The notes under the pieces were generated by a model. The model did no database searches. It was not told the origin of the DNA and worked only from the letters and a program-made list of their open reading frames with translations. The position numbers and the translations under genes are program-made. A stretch of DNA of 64,000 nt from Spirochaetota bacterium (lineage in GTDB: Bacteria; Spirochaetota; Brachyspiria; Brachyspirales; JACRPF01), in contig JACRPF010000022.1 of NCBI GenBank assembly GCA_016214035.1, positions 62,001-126,000 of the forward strand. The letters are read 5' to 3'. Positions 8,231 through 16,818 of the stretch are shown one piece after another (position 1 is the stretch's first letter; each line of letters opens with the position of its first letter).

Positions 8231-9085
8231 ATGGATTATACGGTTCAACATCTGATACGGACACAGCGGCCGTTCTTTTCTATCGGCGAGGGAATACACC
8301 CTGACGATTTTCACATGGATTTCCATACACATGATTTTTTCGAGATAGGCTATGTCATCGGCGGAAACGGGCACTATGAAGTGGCTGAGCAAGATCATGT
8401 CCGTCAGGTAGGTGTACAAAAGGATATGTGCCTGCTCTGGGACGGCGCAACGGCACATCGCGCGGTGGATGAACCGGGAACACCGCTGCATCAGATAATC
8501 ATGACATTCGATGACTCTTTCATTGAGGGATATTCACTGCTGGACCGTATTCGTGCGGTCACGCGGCAACGGGTGCCGCTCTGTATCAATGATATGCTGG
8601 TTACGGCGGGCATACGGCAGATACTGCGGAGGCTTATCGCCGAGCACCGGAACAACGCCGCCGGCAGCGGTGATGTATGCAGAGCGCTTCTCGTTGAACT
8701 TCTGACAATGATATACCGGCGCACGAGCGATACTCCGGGCGATGCAGTGCGCACACAGGATGGGCGCATCGACGCAGCCTGCAGCTATATTGCCGCACAT
8801 TACCATGAGCAGATGCAGGTGTCGTCGATTGCCGCATCGCTTGATGTATCGGTTCGTTATTTTTCAGAATTATTCCGTGTCGGTACCGGCAAAACATTTG
8901 TGGAATATGTGAATACATACCGGATATCCATGGCACAGCAGATGCTTACCGGCGGCAATGAGCGAATCATTACGATAGCATTTGAATCCGGCTTTGACAG
9001 CATATCGCATTTCAATGCGATGTTCAAAAAGATCACCGGGATGACGCCGGGAGAATATCGTGAACGCAACGGCGCCGGACGATAG
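8231..9085 (+). CDS. AraC-family transcriptional regulator with cupin sensor domain
   Basis: A 284-residue regulator. The N-terminal half is a cupin-type domain (HTHDFFEIGYVIGGNGHYEV at about residues 33-53) expected to bind a small ligand, often a sugar. The C-terminal 100 residues contain two helix-turn-helix motifs, ending with the family signature IAFESGFDSISHFNAMFKK and TGMTPGEYR. No sugar operon adjoins it, so the target is unknown. The start at 8231 is preceded by GGGCGGGA. Confidence 0.92.
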   Translation: MDYTVQHLIRTQRPFFSIGEGIHPDDFHMDFHTHDFFEIGYVIGGNGHYEVAEQDHVRQVGVQKDMCLLWDGATAHRAVDEPGTPLHQIIMTFDDSFIEGYSLLDRIRAVTRQRVPLCINDMLVTAGIRQILRRLIAEHRNNAAGSGDVCRALLVELLTMIYRRTSDTPGDAVRTQDGRIDAACSYIAAHYHEQMQVSSIAASLDVSVRYFSELFRVGTGKTFVEYVNTYRISMAQQMLTGGNERIITIAFESGFDSISHFNAMFKKITGMTPGEYRERNGAGR

Positions 9086-9100
9086 CCGGCAGAACTACTA

Positions 9101-9128
9101 TTGACGAAAAATAATGGCGTTATATAGT
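9101..9128 (+). promoter_or_regulatory. Predicted promoter of the CsgG-like gene
   Basis: TTGACG (9101-9106) and TATAGT (9123-9128) are 16 bases apart. Six bases after the -10 box lies an ATG opening a 10-codon reading frame (9135-9167), before the real gene start at 9193. Confidence 0.6.
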
Positions 9129-9192
9129 AAATGCATGGTTGGGCGGAATGGATATAACAATCTATAAACCGCCGGCTGCAAAGGAGAACCTC

Positions 9193-10533
9193 ATGAAAAA
9201 GATATTCGTAGTATGCATTGCTGCCGCCGCACTGCTGAGCGCACAGGTTAAACCGGCCGGCAAGGCTGAAGTGCAATCGCGCATACCGCAGATCGGCATC
9301 ATGGACATAATGTCGTCATCATTCGAACGCTCGAAAACGCGCATGCTTACCGATGTGCTTCGCACCGAATTGTTCAAGGTGCATCTGTTCAAAATCATCG
9401 AGCGCGGTGTACTTGAAAAGATTCTGCAGGAACACAGTATCAAGATGACAGGGCTTATTTCCGATGTCGACCTCCTGAAGATCGGGAAAATACTCGCGGT
9501 GGAAAAACTGTTTGTCTGCACGCTTGAAAAGTTCAGTTCAACCATCGCGGTGAATATCCGCATCATCGATGTGAACACGTCTCTTGTCGATTACACCGAG
9601 AATGTGTTCGTGAAAGATGAGGATATGATATTCGACGCGCTCAAGGACATCGTAAAAAAAATAGAACTGTATTACGCCGTGAAGGGAGATGAAGTACAGA
9701 CCGAGAACAAGTCGTCATTGATTAACAGGAAGTGGGTCATACTCGGCGCAACCGAAGAAGAGATAAAATATTTCATTCTGCAGAAGACCGATCCGGAAAG
9801 TTTTCTTGATCTCAGGCAATACGATATCACGTTCAAGCCCGCCGATTATGTTGATGCGTTGAAACGCGGCTGGGACAGCGCGGTGATAAAGAATTTTCTG
9901 CAGGCAGGCATTCCGTATAAGCAGGTACAGAAAGCGCTGTCACTCGGCATCGTATCGCTTGATAATTTCAAGAAATCATTCCGCTATCAGGGATATTCGT
10001 TTGAGGATTATCTTGACGCATATGCAAACAACATCATGACCGTGAACGATTACAAATCATTCAAGGAAGGCTACCGCAAGGACAGGTTCATCGTCGGTCT
10101 CGGCGGTGTTGCGGACAATCTCCCCATTGCAATAGCGAACTACAAATTTCTGCTTGGCATGGTCGGCTGGGAGCATTTCTGGAGCGAGTATCAGCGCGGT
10201 ATCGTCAAGTTCAGTACTGATGTGAGCCTGAACATGATGAACATCATCGTGCCCATTCCGAGCGTCTGCTTTAATGTGTACGCCGGCATGTATCCGTTCT
10301 ATGCGAAACTGTCGCTTGGCGGCCATGCGGAGATAATCCTCGGCGGACACTATGCCGCGTTGGGAAAGATAGGCGTTGAAGTGGCGGAACAGTTCGCGTT
10401 CGATGCGTTCTTTATCTTTTACGGTACACAGCCGGGAATATCGTATACGGACCTCAAAACGAAAAAAGGTGAAGCGGGATATATCCCCATAAACTACCCG
10501 TATTATGCCGCGATGTTCTCGTATAAGTTTTAA
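9193..10533 (+). CDS. Secreted CsgG-like domain protein
   Basis: The start at 9193 is supported by AAAGGAGAA at ideal spacing and by the signal peptide MKKIFVVCIAAAALLSAQ. Of 446 residues, about 32-165 resemble the CsgG/penicillin-binding-protein-activator fold: IGIMDIMSSSF, a two-helix stretch, IIERGVLEKILQEH, and a strand with RIIDVNTSLVDYTENV. The C-terminal half is aromatic and glycine rich and may form membrane strands. CsgG proteins form or accompany outer-membrane secretion channels, but no curli genes are present and the protein lacks an obvious lipobox, so the exact role is unknown. It precedes the second parS site. Confidence 0.75.
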   Translation: MKKIFVVCIAAAALLSAQVKPAGKAEVQSRIPQIGIMDIMSSSFERSKTRMLTDVLRTELFKVHLFKIIERGVLEKILQEHSIKMTGLISDVDLLKIGKILAVEKLFVCTLEKFSSTIAVNIRIIDVNTSLVDYTENVFVKDEDMIFDALKDIVKKIELYYAVKGDEVQTENKSSLINRKWVILGATEEEIKYFILQKTDPESFLDLRQYDITFKPADYVDALKRGWDSAVIKNFLQAGIPYKQVQKALSLGIVSLDNFKKSFRYQGYSFEDYLDAYANNIMTVNDYKSFKEGYRKDRFIVGLGGVADNLPIAIANYKFLLGMVGWEHFWSEYQRGIVKFSTDVSLNMMNIIVPIPSVCFNVYAGMYPFYAKLSLGGHAEIILGGHYAALGKIGVEVAEQFAFDAFFIFYGTQPGISYTDLKTKKGEAGYIPINYPYYAAMFSYKF

Positions 10534-10588
10534 AACACACAATCATCGTTCTCATGATGTCGTGAACGTTGCGTGCCCGTACTCTTTT

Positions 10589-10604
10589 TGTTTCACGTGA
10601 AACC
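10589..10604. other. parS: Second parS-type site
   Basis: TGTTTCACGTGAAACC matches 15 of 16 positions of the parS consensus, in an intergenic gap 2.4 kb from the perfect site at 8180. Confidence 0.75.
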
Positions 10605-10691
10605 GCCGAATACAGGAAGCCGCTTCCGATTTGCGGTAGACCCGTGAGCGGCGGCACAGTATATTGTCTTCATCACGCATGAGGAGCACAT

Positions 10692-11753
10692 ATGCTGACA
10701 CCGTATCTTGACGACCTTTCACGGCGCATTGACAGCGTGAAAGAACATGAACTGCAGGGACAGTGGAAACAGTTTATCGGCGGCGGGATAGACGACAGTA
10801 TTTTCGCCCCGAAACGTTCGTATACAGCAGCGCCCAAAATAGTGTGGCCGAAAATAATCTACAATGAAGCGTTGAAGGACCCCGACGGCATGCTGCTTCG
10901 GGAATTTGCGGGTGCGTCCGGTGTTCTTGCAAGCGGAACGAAAACGGGAACGTTCATGTGTGTGCGTTCCAATTACGGTCCCGGCATTCTCGCGTCGGTG
11001 TTCGGCTGTCCGATTACCGTACTTGAGGATCATTATGACAGTTCGCCGCAGGCGCGTCATTTTGAATCGTTCGATGACATCAAACGTGTGCTTGATGCCG
11101 GTGTGCCGGACCTTTCACAGGGATTCGGTCCGCAGGTGTTCGCGCTTGGTGAACGCTATCGCGAGATTCAGCAAAAGTATCCGCTCATCGCGGAACATGT
11201 GCATGTATATCATCCCGATCTGCAGGGACCTATCGACGTGCTCGAACTCCTGTGGGGCAGCAATGTGTTCTATGATATGTACGACAAACCCGATTTCATA
11301 AAGGATATGCTTTCACTCATTACGGAAACGTACATCGTGTTTCTGAAAAAATGGTTTGAACTGTTCCCGCCGCATGACGGATTTTCATTTCACTGGGGTC
11401 TCATGATGAAAGGACAGGTGATGCTCCGGAATGACAGCGCGATGAATTTTTCTCCGGAGCTTTACGAGGAATTCATACGCCCGTATGACCAGCGGATCTT
11501 TGACGCATTCGGCGGCGGTGTGATACACTTCTGCGGCAAGGGATCACACTACATTGAACCGATGTCCCGTATGGACAAACTCTATGCGATCAATATGAGC
11601 CAGCCGGAATACAATGACATGCCGACAATTTATGCGAACACGATAGACAAGGGTATTGGTATCATCGGCTTCCGATATGCTGAAGCGAAAAAAGAAATGG
11701 ATGCGGGAAGGAATTTCCGCGGGCTGCTGCACACGGAAGCACCGGCGGCATAA
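10692..11753 (+). CDS. Uroporphyrinogen decarboxylase (UroD)-family protein
   Basis: A 353-residue protein of the UroD/MtaA/CmuA superfamily, a TIM-barrel group that includes true haem-pathway UroD and corrinoid-dependent methyltransferases. Visible family features include the late HFCGKGSHYIEPM segment and the IDVLELLWGSNVFYDMYDKPDFI region. It differs from canonical HemE at the N terminus and no haem genes adjoin it, so a methyl-transfer or unknown decarboxylation role is more likely. No corrinoid protein is nearby. The ATG follows GAGGAGCACAT, a strong ribosome site. Confidence 0.8.
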   Translation: MLTPYLDDLSRRIDSVKEHELQGQWKQFIGGGIDDSIFAPKRSYTAAPKIVWPKIIYNEALKDPDGMLLREFAGASGVLASGTKTGTFMCVRSNYGPGILASVFGCPITVLEDHYDSSPQARHFESFDDIKRVLDAGVPDLSQGFGPQVFALGERYREIQQKYPLIAEHVHVYHPDLQGPIDVLELLWGSNVFYDMYDKPDFIKDMLSLITETYIVFLKKWFELFPPHDGFSFHWGLMMKGQVMLRNDSAMNFSPELYEEFIRPYDQRIFDAFGGGVIHFCGKGSHYIEPMSRMDKLYAINMSQPEYNDMPTIYANTIDKGIGIIGFRYAEAKKEMDAGRNFRGLLHTEAPAA

Positions 11754-11796
11754 TACGGCGGTCTAGTTAACATAACGCAACGGCGTGATGCGCATA

Positions 11797-12837
11797 TTAC
11801 CTCGATGTATCGTTCGACTGCTTCATAACAGTTGCAAGCGAAGTAATTATCGTTTCGGGCGATAACTCGCGCATGCACTCATGATTGTAAGGACAGGTGC
11901 GCCGATAGCAGCGTGAACAGTCGATTGCACTGTTTCTGACGACAACTGAATTGCGAGAAAGCGGCCCGATGCGTTTTTCACTGGTGGGTCCGAACAACGC
12001 TACCAGCGGTATATCAAAGGCGGTGGCGGCATGCATGGGAAAGCTGTCAACGCTCACCATTCCTTTCGCTTGCTGAATGACATATCCGAGCTCAGCAAGT
12101 GATGTAAAAACGGTCAGCGGTATTGCTCGAGGAACTGCTTCCGCCATACGGATGCATTGTTCGCGGTAATCATTTGTCGCGGATATAACAATGGGCAGTT
12201 TAAATCTGTTTGCCATCTGCTGCAGCAGCGCAATGCTCGTTTCTAATGGAATATCCTTTGTCTGCCATCGTGAGTACGGCGCGTACAGAATATACTGTTT
12301 GGGAAGCAGTATATTTTTCTTTTGCAGCGTATGTGCGACGCGCTGTGCAATATCTTCAGGAAGAAAAAAATCGAGCGCGGGACCGTCATCGGGAACGGAA
12401 ATGAATGAGAGGAATTGCAGAAGACCGTGCACCGCATGTATGTCTTTGTAATAGAGGTGCGGAATACCGAGCCAGCGTCCTTTGGCGAACTTTGATTTCG
12501 CCCGGGCCGTATACAGAAATACGGCGCTTCGTGCAAGACCCTGCAGATCGAATGCGGCATCATATGTTTCTGCGCGTACAGCTGCTATATCAGACATGAA
12601 TGAGCGGATTGTTGCGGCACAAGAAACAGGCGATGAGAATATGCTGTGCTCATACCGGTAGATATCAACAATATGAAGACGATGAATATACGGATTTGCT
12701 GAAAGAATATCGGTTGCGCGTTTATCGACGACAACGTCGATCTGCGCTTCCGGGTAATGCTTTTTTATAGCACGTATGAACGGCGTCGCATGAAGCACAT
12801 CACCGAGCGATGTCTGCTTTATGACAAGAAATTTCAT
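11797..12837 (-). CDS. Glycosyltransferase family 9 (heptosyltransferase-like)
   Basis: A 346-residue GT9 protein starting MKFLVIKQTSLGDVLHATPF, the nucleotide-sugar heptosyltransferase N terminus, with VSVDSFPMHAATAF and ALFGPTSEKRIGP in the C-terminal domain. A cysteine cluster near residues 305-325 (CSRCYRRTCPYNHEC) is common in this family. Such enzymes add ADP-heptose to the lipopolysaccharide core on the cytoplasmic face. Its start overlaps the stop of the upstream TIM-barrel gene in an ATGA junction. Confidence 0.9.
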   Translation of the reverse strand: MKFLVIKQTSLGDVLHATPFIRAIKKHYPEAQIDVVVDKRATDILSANPYIHRLHIVDIYRYEHSIFSSPVSCAATIRSFMSDIAAVRAETYDAAFDLQGLARSAVFLYTARAKSKFAKGRWLGIPHLYYKDIHAVHGLLQFLSFISVPDDGPALDFFLPEDIAQRVAHTLQKKNILLPKQYILYAPYSRWQTKDIPLETSIALLQQMANRFKLPIVISATNDYREQCIRMAEAVPRAIPLTVFTSLAELGYVIQQAKGMVSVDSFPMHAATAFDIPLVALFGPTSEKRIGPLSRNSVVVRNSAIDCSRCYRRTCPYNHECMRELSPETIITSLATVMKQSNDTSR

Positions 12838-14210
12838 CGCTTGGTTTTTTTCCTTTGTATCGGCGCCTTCGCAGCGGATGGTTTGTCCTCTTCAATGTAC
12901 TTTTTCATGAGAAAATTGAACAGCTGGAACATCGATGTTGCGTTTTCGTTGTAGTCCTTCATCTTGGTGACCACGCGGGTAACGCCGACCTCCTTCAGGG
13001 TGACCATCTGGGTGGTGAATGTTTCTATGAACATATCCTTCCACACATCGAGCGCTTTCTGGTTATGAAACAGTTTGGTGTACGATATGGCGCTTTCACC
13101 GTCAGGTCCCGGGGGATGATATAGTGTATCGACGATGCCCTCGTAAATCGGAAGCTGCGATTTACCGCGGCGCGCGAACGGTATGTCCGCCTTGCCCAGC
13201 GTGCCGAGCAGCGCATCATCGGTGAGCATCTCCCGCGTAAGATCCGGTTTATCAAGGAATACCGGACCGACGCTGCCGGCGAGATGAGCTATGTGGATAT
13301 ATTTTTTCAGCGCGATTATCTCATCGACAAAATCGAGCGGGCGTTCATAAATGATCGGTGTGCCGATCTTGACCGTGAAGCCGTACTTCACGAGCATCTT
13401 TTCCTCTTCCTTCGTGAGTTTGATATCCCACTTTTTCATGAACTCTTTGTTCTCAACGTTGTATTTGCGGGAAAGGATGGTTTGGAACAGCAGATGTTCA
13501 AGATCAAGCGCGATGTTCACATCGAACGTGTCGGCGATGAGTATCATCTCTTTCGCAGAGCGGGGGAATTCTCCTTTCTCGATTATTTTTGGTATGAGAC
13601 CGAGCTCCCCTTTCTTGCCCGCGCCCTCTTCCGCGGTATAACCGAGCTCTGAAAATTTGTCGGTGTATTTCTGCGTGATATAAATATAATCGAGAGCAAG
13701 GTTTTTTATCAGGAGCTGTATTTTATGCTGGTAGGCGAATTGCGAGATGTTGAACATATATTCGAACAGTGTATCGATGCCGTCTTTATAGAGCGAGCGG
13801 TCATACGCGGCGCAGAGAAACCGTTCCGCATCATTTTCCGGAGCAAGGCGCAGACGGATGTGTTCATCGACGGAAAGTTCCGATATTTCACGGCCGAAAC
13901 CGTAAAGCGACCCGAAGTGATATGAAAGACTTTCAACTTTGACGCCTTTCTGGATGAGCATGAAAATACGCTGCAGATTCCGGCCGATGTTGATATCGTT
14001 CGTAGCGTGAAGAAATGTCAAGTCGTGTATGCAGAGCGACACGTCATATCGTAGAAAAAAATCAGCGGCAAGCAGTATTTCGTCAAGAGCAAGATCGCGC
14101 GGCAGATGGATCAGAAATGTTTTTCTGCCGAGATTCAGATGATACATGAGTTCATCGGAGACGAAACGGTGGCGTTCGTCGAAGACCCTGCAGATATGAT
14201 ATTGTTTCAT
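12834..14210 (-). CDS. Probable xylose-isomerase-like TIM-barrel protein
   Basis: A 458-residue protein not assigned with certainty. Segments such as DVNIALDLEHLLFQ and KYIHIAHLAGSVGP are spaced like the metal-binding strands of the sugar-phosphate isomerase/AP-endonuclease-2 superfamily. The C-terminal 20 residues are Lys-rich. It is 6 bases downstream of the PspC gene and coupled by ATGA to the GT9 gene, which suggests a role linked to envelope sugars, but substrate and reaction are unknown. AGGA precedes the ATG. Confidence 0.6.
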   Translation of the reverse strand: MKQYHICRVFDERHRFVSDELMYHLNLGRKTFLIHLPRDLALDEILLAADFFLRYDVSLCIHDLTFLHATNDINIGRNLQRIFMLIQKGVKVESLSYHFGSLYGFGREISELSVDEHIRLRLAPENDAERFLCAAYDRSLYKDGIDTLFEYMFNISQFAYQHKIQLLIKNLALDYIYITQKYTDKFSELGYTAEEGAGKKGELGLIPKIIEKGEFPRSAKEMILIADTFDVNIALDLEHLLFQTILSRKYNVENKEFMKKWDIKLTKEEEKMLVKYGFTVKIGTPIIYERPLDFVDEIIALKKYIHIAHLAGSVGPVFLDKPDLTREMLTDDALLGTLGKADIPFARRGKSQLPIYEGIVDTLYHPPGPDGESAISYTKLFHNQKALDVWKDMFIETFTTQMVTLKEVGVTRVVTKMKDYNENATSMFQLFNFLMKKYIEEDKPSAAKAPIQRKKTKR

Positions 14211-14216
14211 ACCGTC

Positions 14217-14633
14217 CTAGCGGATGATGATGTTTTTCAGCAGCATGAGACCGCCGATAAAAATGAGTGCAATGCCTGCAAGGGGAAGTATAGAATGAAA
14301 AATGAGCGAAAGTATGACGAATACACCGGCGGCGATTAAAAGCACGGCGACAAACGGTCGTGAGCGGTTATTATCGGCAGACGTTTTCTGAGCAGACGGC
14401 TGTTCCCGCTCAGGCTGATCCTTACGCGTCTCTTTCTGTTCCGGCGAAGCAGCTGCGGAGACAGGCATGATAATCCACAATGCAAGATAAACGATGACTG
14501 CAAATCCGGCGGTAACGGCGAAGACGACAAAAAGAACACGCACAATGGTTACATCAATGTTCCAGGAATCAGCGATTCCCGAGCATACACCTGCTATCAT
14601 TTTGTTATCAAGCGAGCGTGTCAAAGGTTTCAT
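14217..14633 (-). CDS. PspC-domain membrane protein
   Basis: The 138-residue protein starts MKPLTRSLDNKMIAGVCSGI, the classical PspC opening, followed by a hydrophobic hairpin (about residues 30-60). A polar linker and two further membrane segments (about residues 90-135) follow. PspC proteins sense or buffer inner-membrane stress. In-frame codons reach back to 14687, but a TTGACC-17-TATAAT promoter occupies that stretch, so the ATG at 14633 is chosen. It leads a three-gene unit with the TIM-barrel and GT9 genes. Confidence 0.85.
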   Translation of the reverse strand: MKPLTRSLDNKMIAGVCSGIADSWNIDVTIVRVLFVVFAVTAGFAVIVYLALWIIMPVSAAASPEQKETRKDQPEREQPSAQKTSADNNRSRPFVAVLLIAAGVFVILSLIFHSILPLAGIALIFIGGLMLLKNIIIR

Positions 14634-14658
14634 GGATACCCCGTGATTTGATACGGTC

Positions 14659-14687
14659 ATTATAGCGATAAAACGCCAGTTGGTCAA
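14659..14687 (-). promoter_or_regulatory. Predicted promoter of the PspC operon
   Basis: TTGACC (14682-14687) and TATAAT (14659-14664) on the minus strand are 17 bases apart; the start site would be about 20 bases before the ATG. Confidence 0.65.
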
Positions 14688-14735
14688 GGAGCGTACGACG
14701 GGTGATCAAGCGTACGATGGTGCAGGAGCATCAGA

Positions 14736-14763
14736 TTGAAATATCATGTACGTGTGCTATACT
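14736..14763 (+). promoter_or_regulatory. Predicted leaderless promoter of murB
   Basis: TTGAAA (14736-14741) and TATACT (14758-14763) are 16 bases apart, and the ATG at 14770 follows the -10 box after 6 bases. Confidence 0.55.
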
Positions 14764-14769
14764 TCATAC

Positions 14770-15732
14770 ATGAACGCAGGCGCAAAAGAACACAAGCAAT
14801 CCTCAAACGCGGTATATACGCGTCTAAAAAAAATATGTACACATGTGCAGCGCAATATCCCGCTGAAAAAAAGAAATTCATTCAGGATACAATCACGAGC
14901 GGAATTCTTTGCCGCACCATCGGAACCGGAGACAATTGCTGCATTGGTAAGTTTCTGCAGAAGTGAAAATATTGCGTGCAATATTCTCGGCGGCGGTACG
15001 AATGTGCTTCTATCGGATGAACATGTAAGCGGTCTGGTGATTCATACCGGAAAATTAGATCGTATCACGGTTGACGGCAACCGCATATTCTGCGGAGCCG
15101 GTGTTCCGATGGGGCGGCTGGTGAAAACGGCATATCGGCATAAATTGTCGGGACTTGCCTTCGCTTCAGGTCTTCCGGGATCTGTCGGCGGCGCGATGTA
15201 TATGAATGCCCGGTGTTATGGAAGCGAAATGGCCGATGTGGTGACGGCGGTGAAATGTCTTACGCCCGAGCTTACGCTCACCGTTCTTCCGCGTGACCGC
15301 ATGGATCTTGCGTATAAACAGACAACGTTTCAGCGGGGATATATAATCCTTGCGGTGACATTCACGCTTGCCGCGGGCGATCGCAATACGATACACCGTG
15401 AGATGAAAAAGAATATGCGCGACAGGATACGGCGACAGCAGTTCAGGTATCCGTCTGCCGGTTCCATTTTTCTCAACGATTACTCACTCGGAGAGCCGTC
15501 GGGGAAGATCATCGATGATCTCGGTCTCTGCGGTACACGGTGCGGTAAAGCGATGGTAGCGCCGTATCACGGCAATTTCATTATCAACACGGGCAATGCG
15601 CGCGCACGCGACGTTGATGAACTTATCGGTATGGTGCAGCGGGTGGTGAAAGAAAAAAGAAATATCGAACTTCACCCCGAGGTACAATATATGGGGGACT
15701 GGAGCATATCGACGGCACGAGATATGAAATGA
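14770..15732 (+). CDS. murB: UDP-N-acetylenolpyruvoylglucosamine reductase
   Basis: MurB reduces UDP-GlcNAc-enolpyruvate to UDP-MurNAc with NADPH and FAD, the second committed step of peptidoglycan synthesis. The 320-residue protein shows the FAD-binding GGGTNVLL, GLPGSVGGAMYMNARCYG, the active-site serine region YPSAGSIF, and HGNFIINTGNARARDV. An earlier ATG at 14746 lies inside the promoter spacer, so 14770 is chosen. murB leads an operon with pncC, coaE and the SPOR gene, all overlapping or nearly so. Confidence 0.92.
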   Translation: MNAGAKEHKQSSNAVYTRLKKICTHVQRNIPLKKRNSFRIQSRAEFFAAPSEPETIAALVSFCRSENIACNILGGGTNVLLSDEHVSGLVIHTGKLDRITVDGNRIFCGAGVPMGRLVKTAYRHKLSGLAFASGLPGSVGGAMYMNARCYGSEMADVVTAVKCLTPELTLTVLPRDRMDLAYKQTTFQRGYIILAVTFTLAAGDRNTIHREMKKNMRDRIRRQQFRYPSAGSIFLNDYSLGEPSGKIIDDLGLCGTRCGKAMVAPYHGNFIINTGNARARDVDELIGMVQRVVKEKRNIELHPEVQYMGDWSISTARDMK

Positions 15733-16190
15733 CAGCGGCCATTCTGATAAAAAAATTAAAAGCGCATTCATTAACTATCGCAACAGCTGAATCATGCACG
15801 GGAGGTCTCATCGCAGCGGCGATAACCTCGGTGAGCGGCGCATCCGATGTGTTTCACGAGGGTTATATAACGTATGCGAATGATGTGAAGATTAGGCTCC
15901 TGGGCGTGCCTGCGGATATCATCAGGAGTTATGGCGCGGTAAGTGAGCAGTGCGCACGCGCTATGGCTGAAGGTGCGCGCAAACGGTCGGGTGCAGACAT
16001 TGCAATAGCGGTAACCGGTATTGCCGGACCGGCCGGCGGAACGAAAATGAAACCGGTCGGTACGGTATTCATCGGTATTGCCGGAAAACACACACGGGAG
16101 TATCGTCATCATTTCCGCGGAACACGGAGCGAGATACGAACTAAAACAGTTCAGTATGCGCTTCGGTATGCAGCGGCGGCGGTTGTATAA
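15729..16190 (+). CDS. pncC: Nicotinamide-nucleotide amidohydrolase (CinA C-terminal family)
   Basis: A 153-residue stand-alone CinA C-terminal domain. It would deamidate nicotinamide mononucleotide in the NAD salvage cycle. The signatures TAESCTGGLIAAAIT, the YANDVKIRLLGV segment, GAVSEQCA and VTGIAGPAGGT are present, and the length matches the single-domain family. Its ATG overlaps the murB stop (ATGA). Confidence 0.9.
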   Translation: MTAAILIKKLKAHSLTIATAESCTGGLIAAAITSVSGASDVFHEGYITYANDVKIRLLGVPADIIRSYGAVSEQCARAMAEGARKRSGADIAIAVTGIAGPAGGTKMKPVGTVFIGIAGKHTREYRHHFRGTRSEIRTKTVQYALRYAAAAVV

Positions 16191-16191
16191 C

Positions 16192-16818
16192 ATGATAATC
16201 GGTGTGACCGGTGTTATCGGCAGCGGGAAGAGTACGTTCGCATGGATGCTGTCGCGCGAAATAGCAGCACCGGTTATAGATGTGGATGTTCTCGGACACC
16301 GTGCGCTCACCTTGTGCCGTACTGACATCATACAGGAGTTCGGGAAAAAAATCTGCAGCGGCAGAAACATCAATCGGAAAAAACTCGGCGTTGCCGTATT
16401 TTCAGATCCATCGAAACTGAAGCGACTTGAGCGTATCGTTCACCCGGTAATGTATTCACTTGTGGATACGCGGATTAAGAATAAAAAAAATGCTATTATT
16501 GATGCAGCGGTTCTGTTCAGAATGAAGCTGCATACGCTGTGTGATTTCGTCATCTACGTGGATTCACCAAAAAAATCACTTCTCGCACGGCTGAAACGGC
16601 GTTCCCGCATGGATCGCAGGGCTGTGGAAGCGGTTTTAGCGCGGCAAAAAGATATCAAGCTCGGTAAAACAGCATCCGATATTATAGTAAAGAACACGCA
16701 GGGGACCGGTTTATTGTCCCGGCGTGCACGCCTACTGGCCAGGATGTTATTATGCCTGAAACCGAACACAACGGACCGCAGAGCGAATCGGATGCGGGAT
16801 TTGAAAAACATATCGTAG
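16192..16818 (+). CDS. coaE: Dephospho-CoA kinase
   Basis: CoaE phosphorylates dephospho-CoA, the last step of coenzyme A synthesis. The 208-residue protein begins at 16192, one base after the pncC stop, with the P-loop GVTGVIGSGKST. It keeps DVDVLGH and the HPVM segment; the usual DxPLL is replaced by DAAVLFRM, a divergence in a normally conserved element. Its 3' end overlaps the SPOR gene by 67 bases in another frame, an unusually long overlap, so the last 20 residues may be a lineage-specific tail. Confidence 0.85.
   Translation: MIIGVTGVIGSGKSTFAWMLSREIAAPVIDVDVLGHRALTLCRTDIIQEFGKKICSGRNINRKKLGVAVFSDPSKLKRLERIVHPVMYSLVDTRIKNKKNAIIDAAVLFRMKLHTLCDFVIYVDSPKKSLLARLKRRSRMDRRAVEAVLARQKDIKLGKTASDIIVKNTQGTGLLSRRARLLARMLLCLKPNTTDRRANRMRDLKNIS

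Noticed and set aside
10692-11753. HemE, the haem-pathway uroporphyrinogen decarboxylase
   Set aside because: No haem genes adjoin it and the N-terminal region does not show the canonical HemE pattern; only the superfamily is supported.
14746-14769. An earlier ATG for murB
   Set aside because: It sits within the spacer of the predicted promoter and would add residues not typical of MurB.
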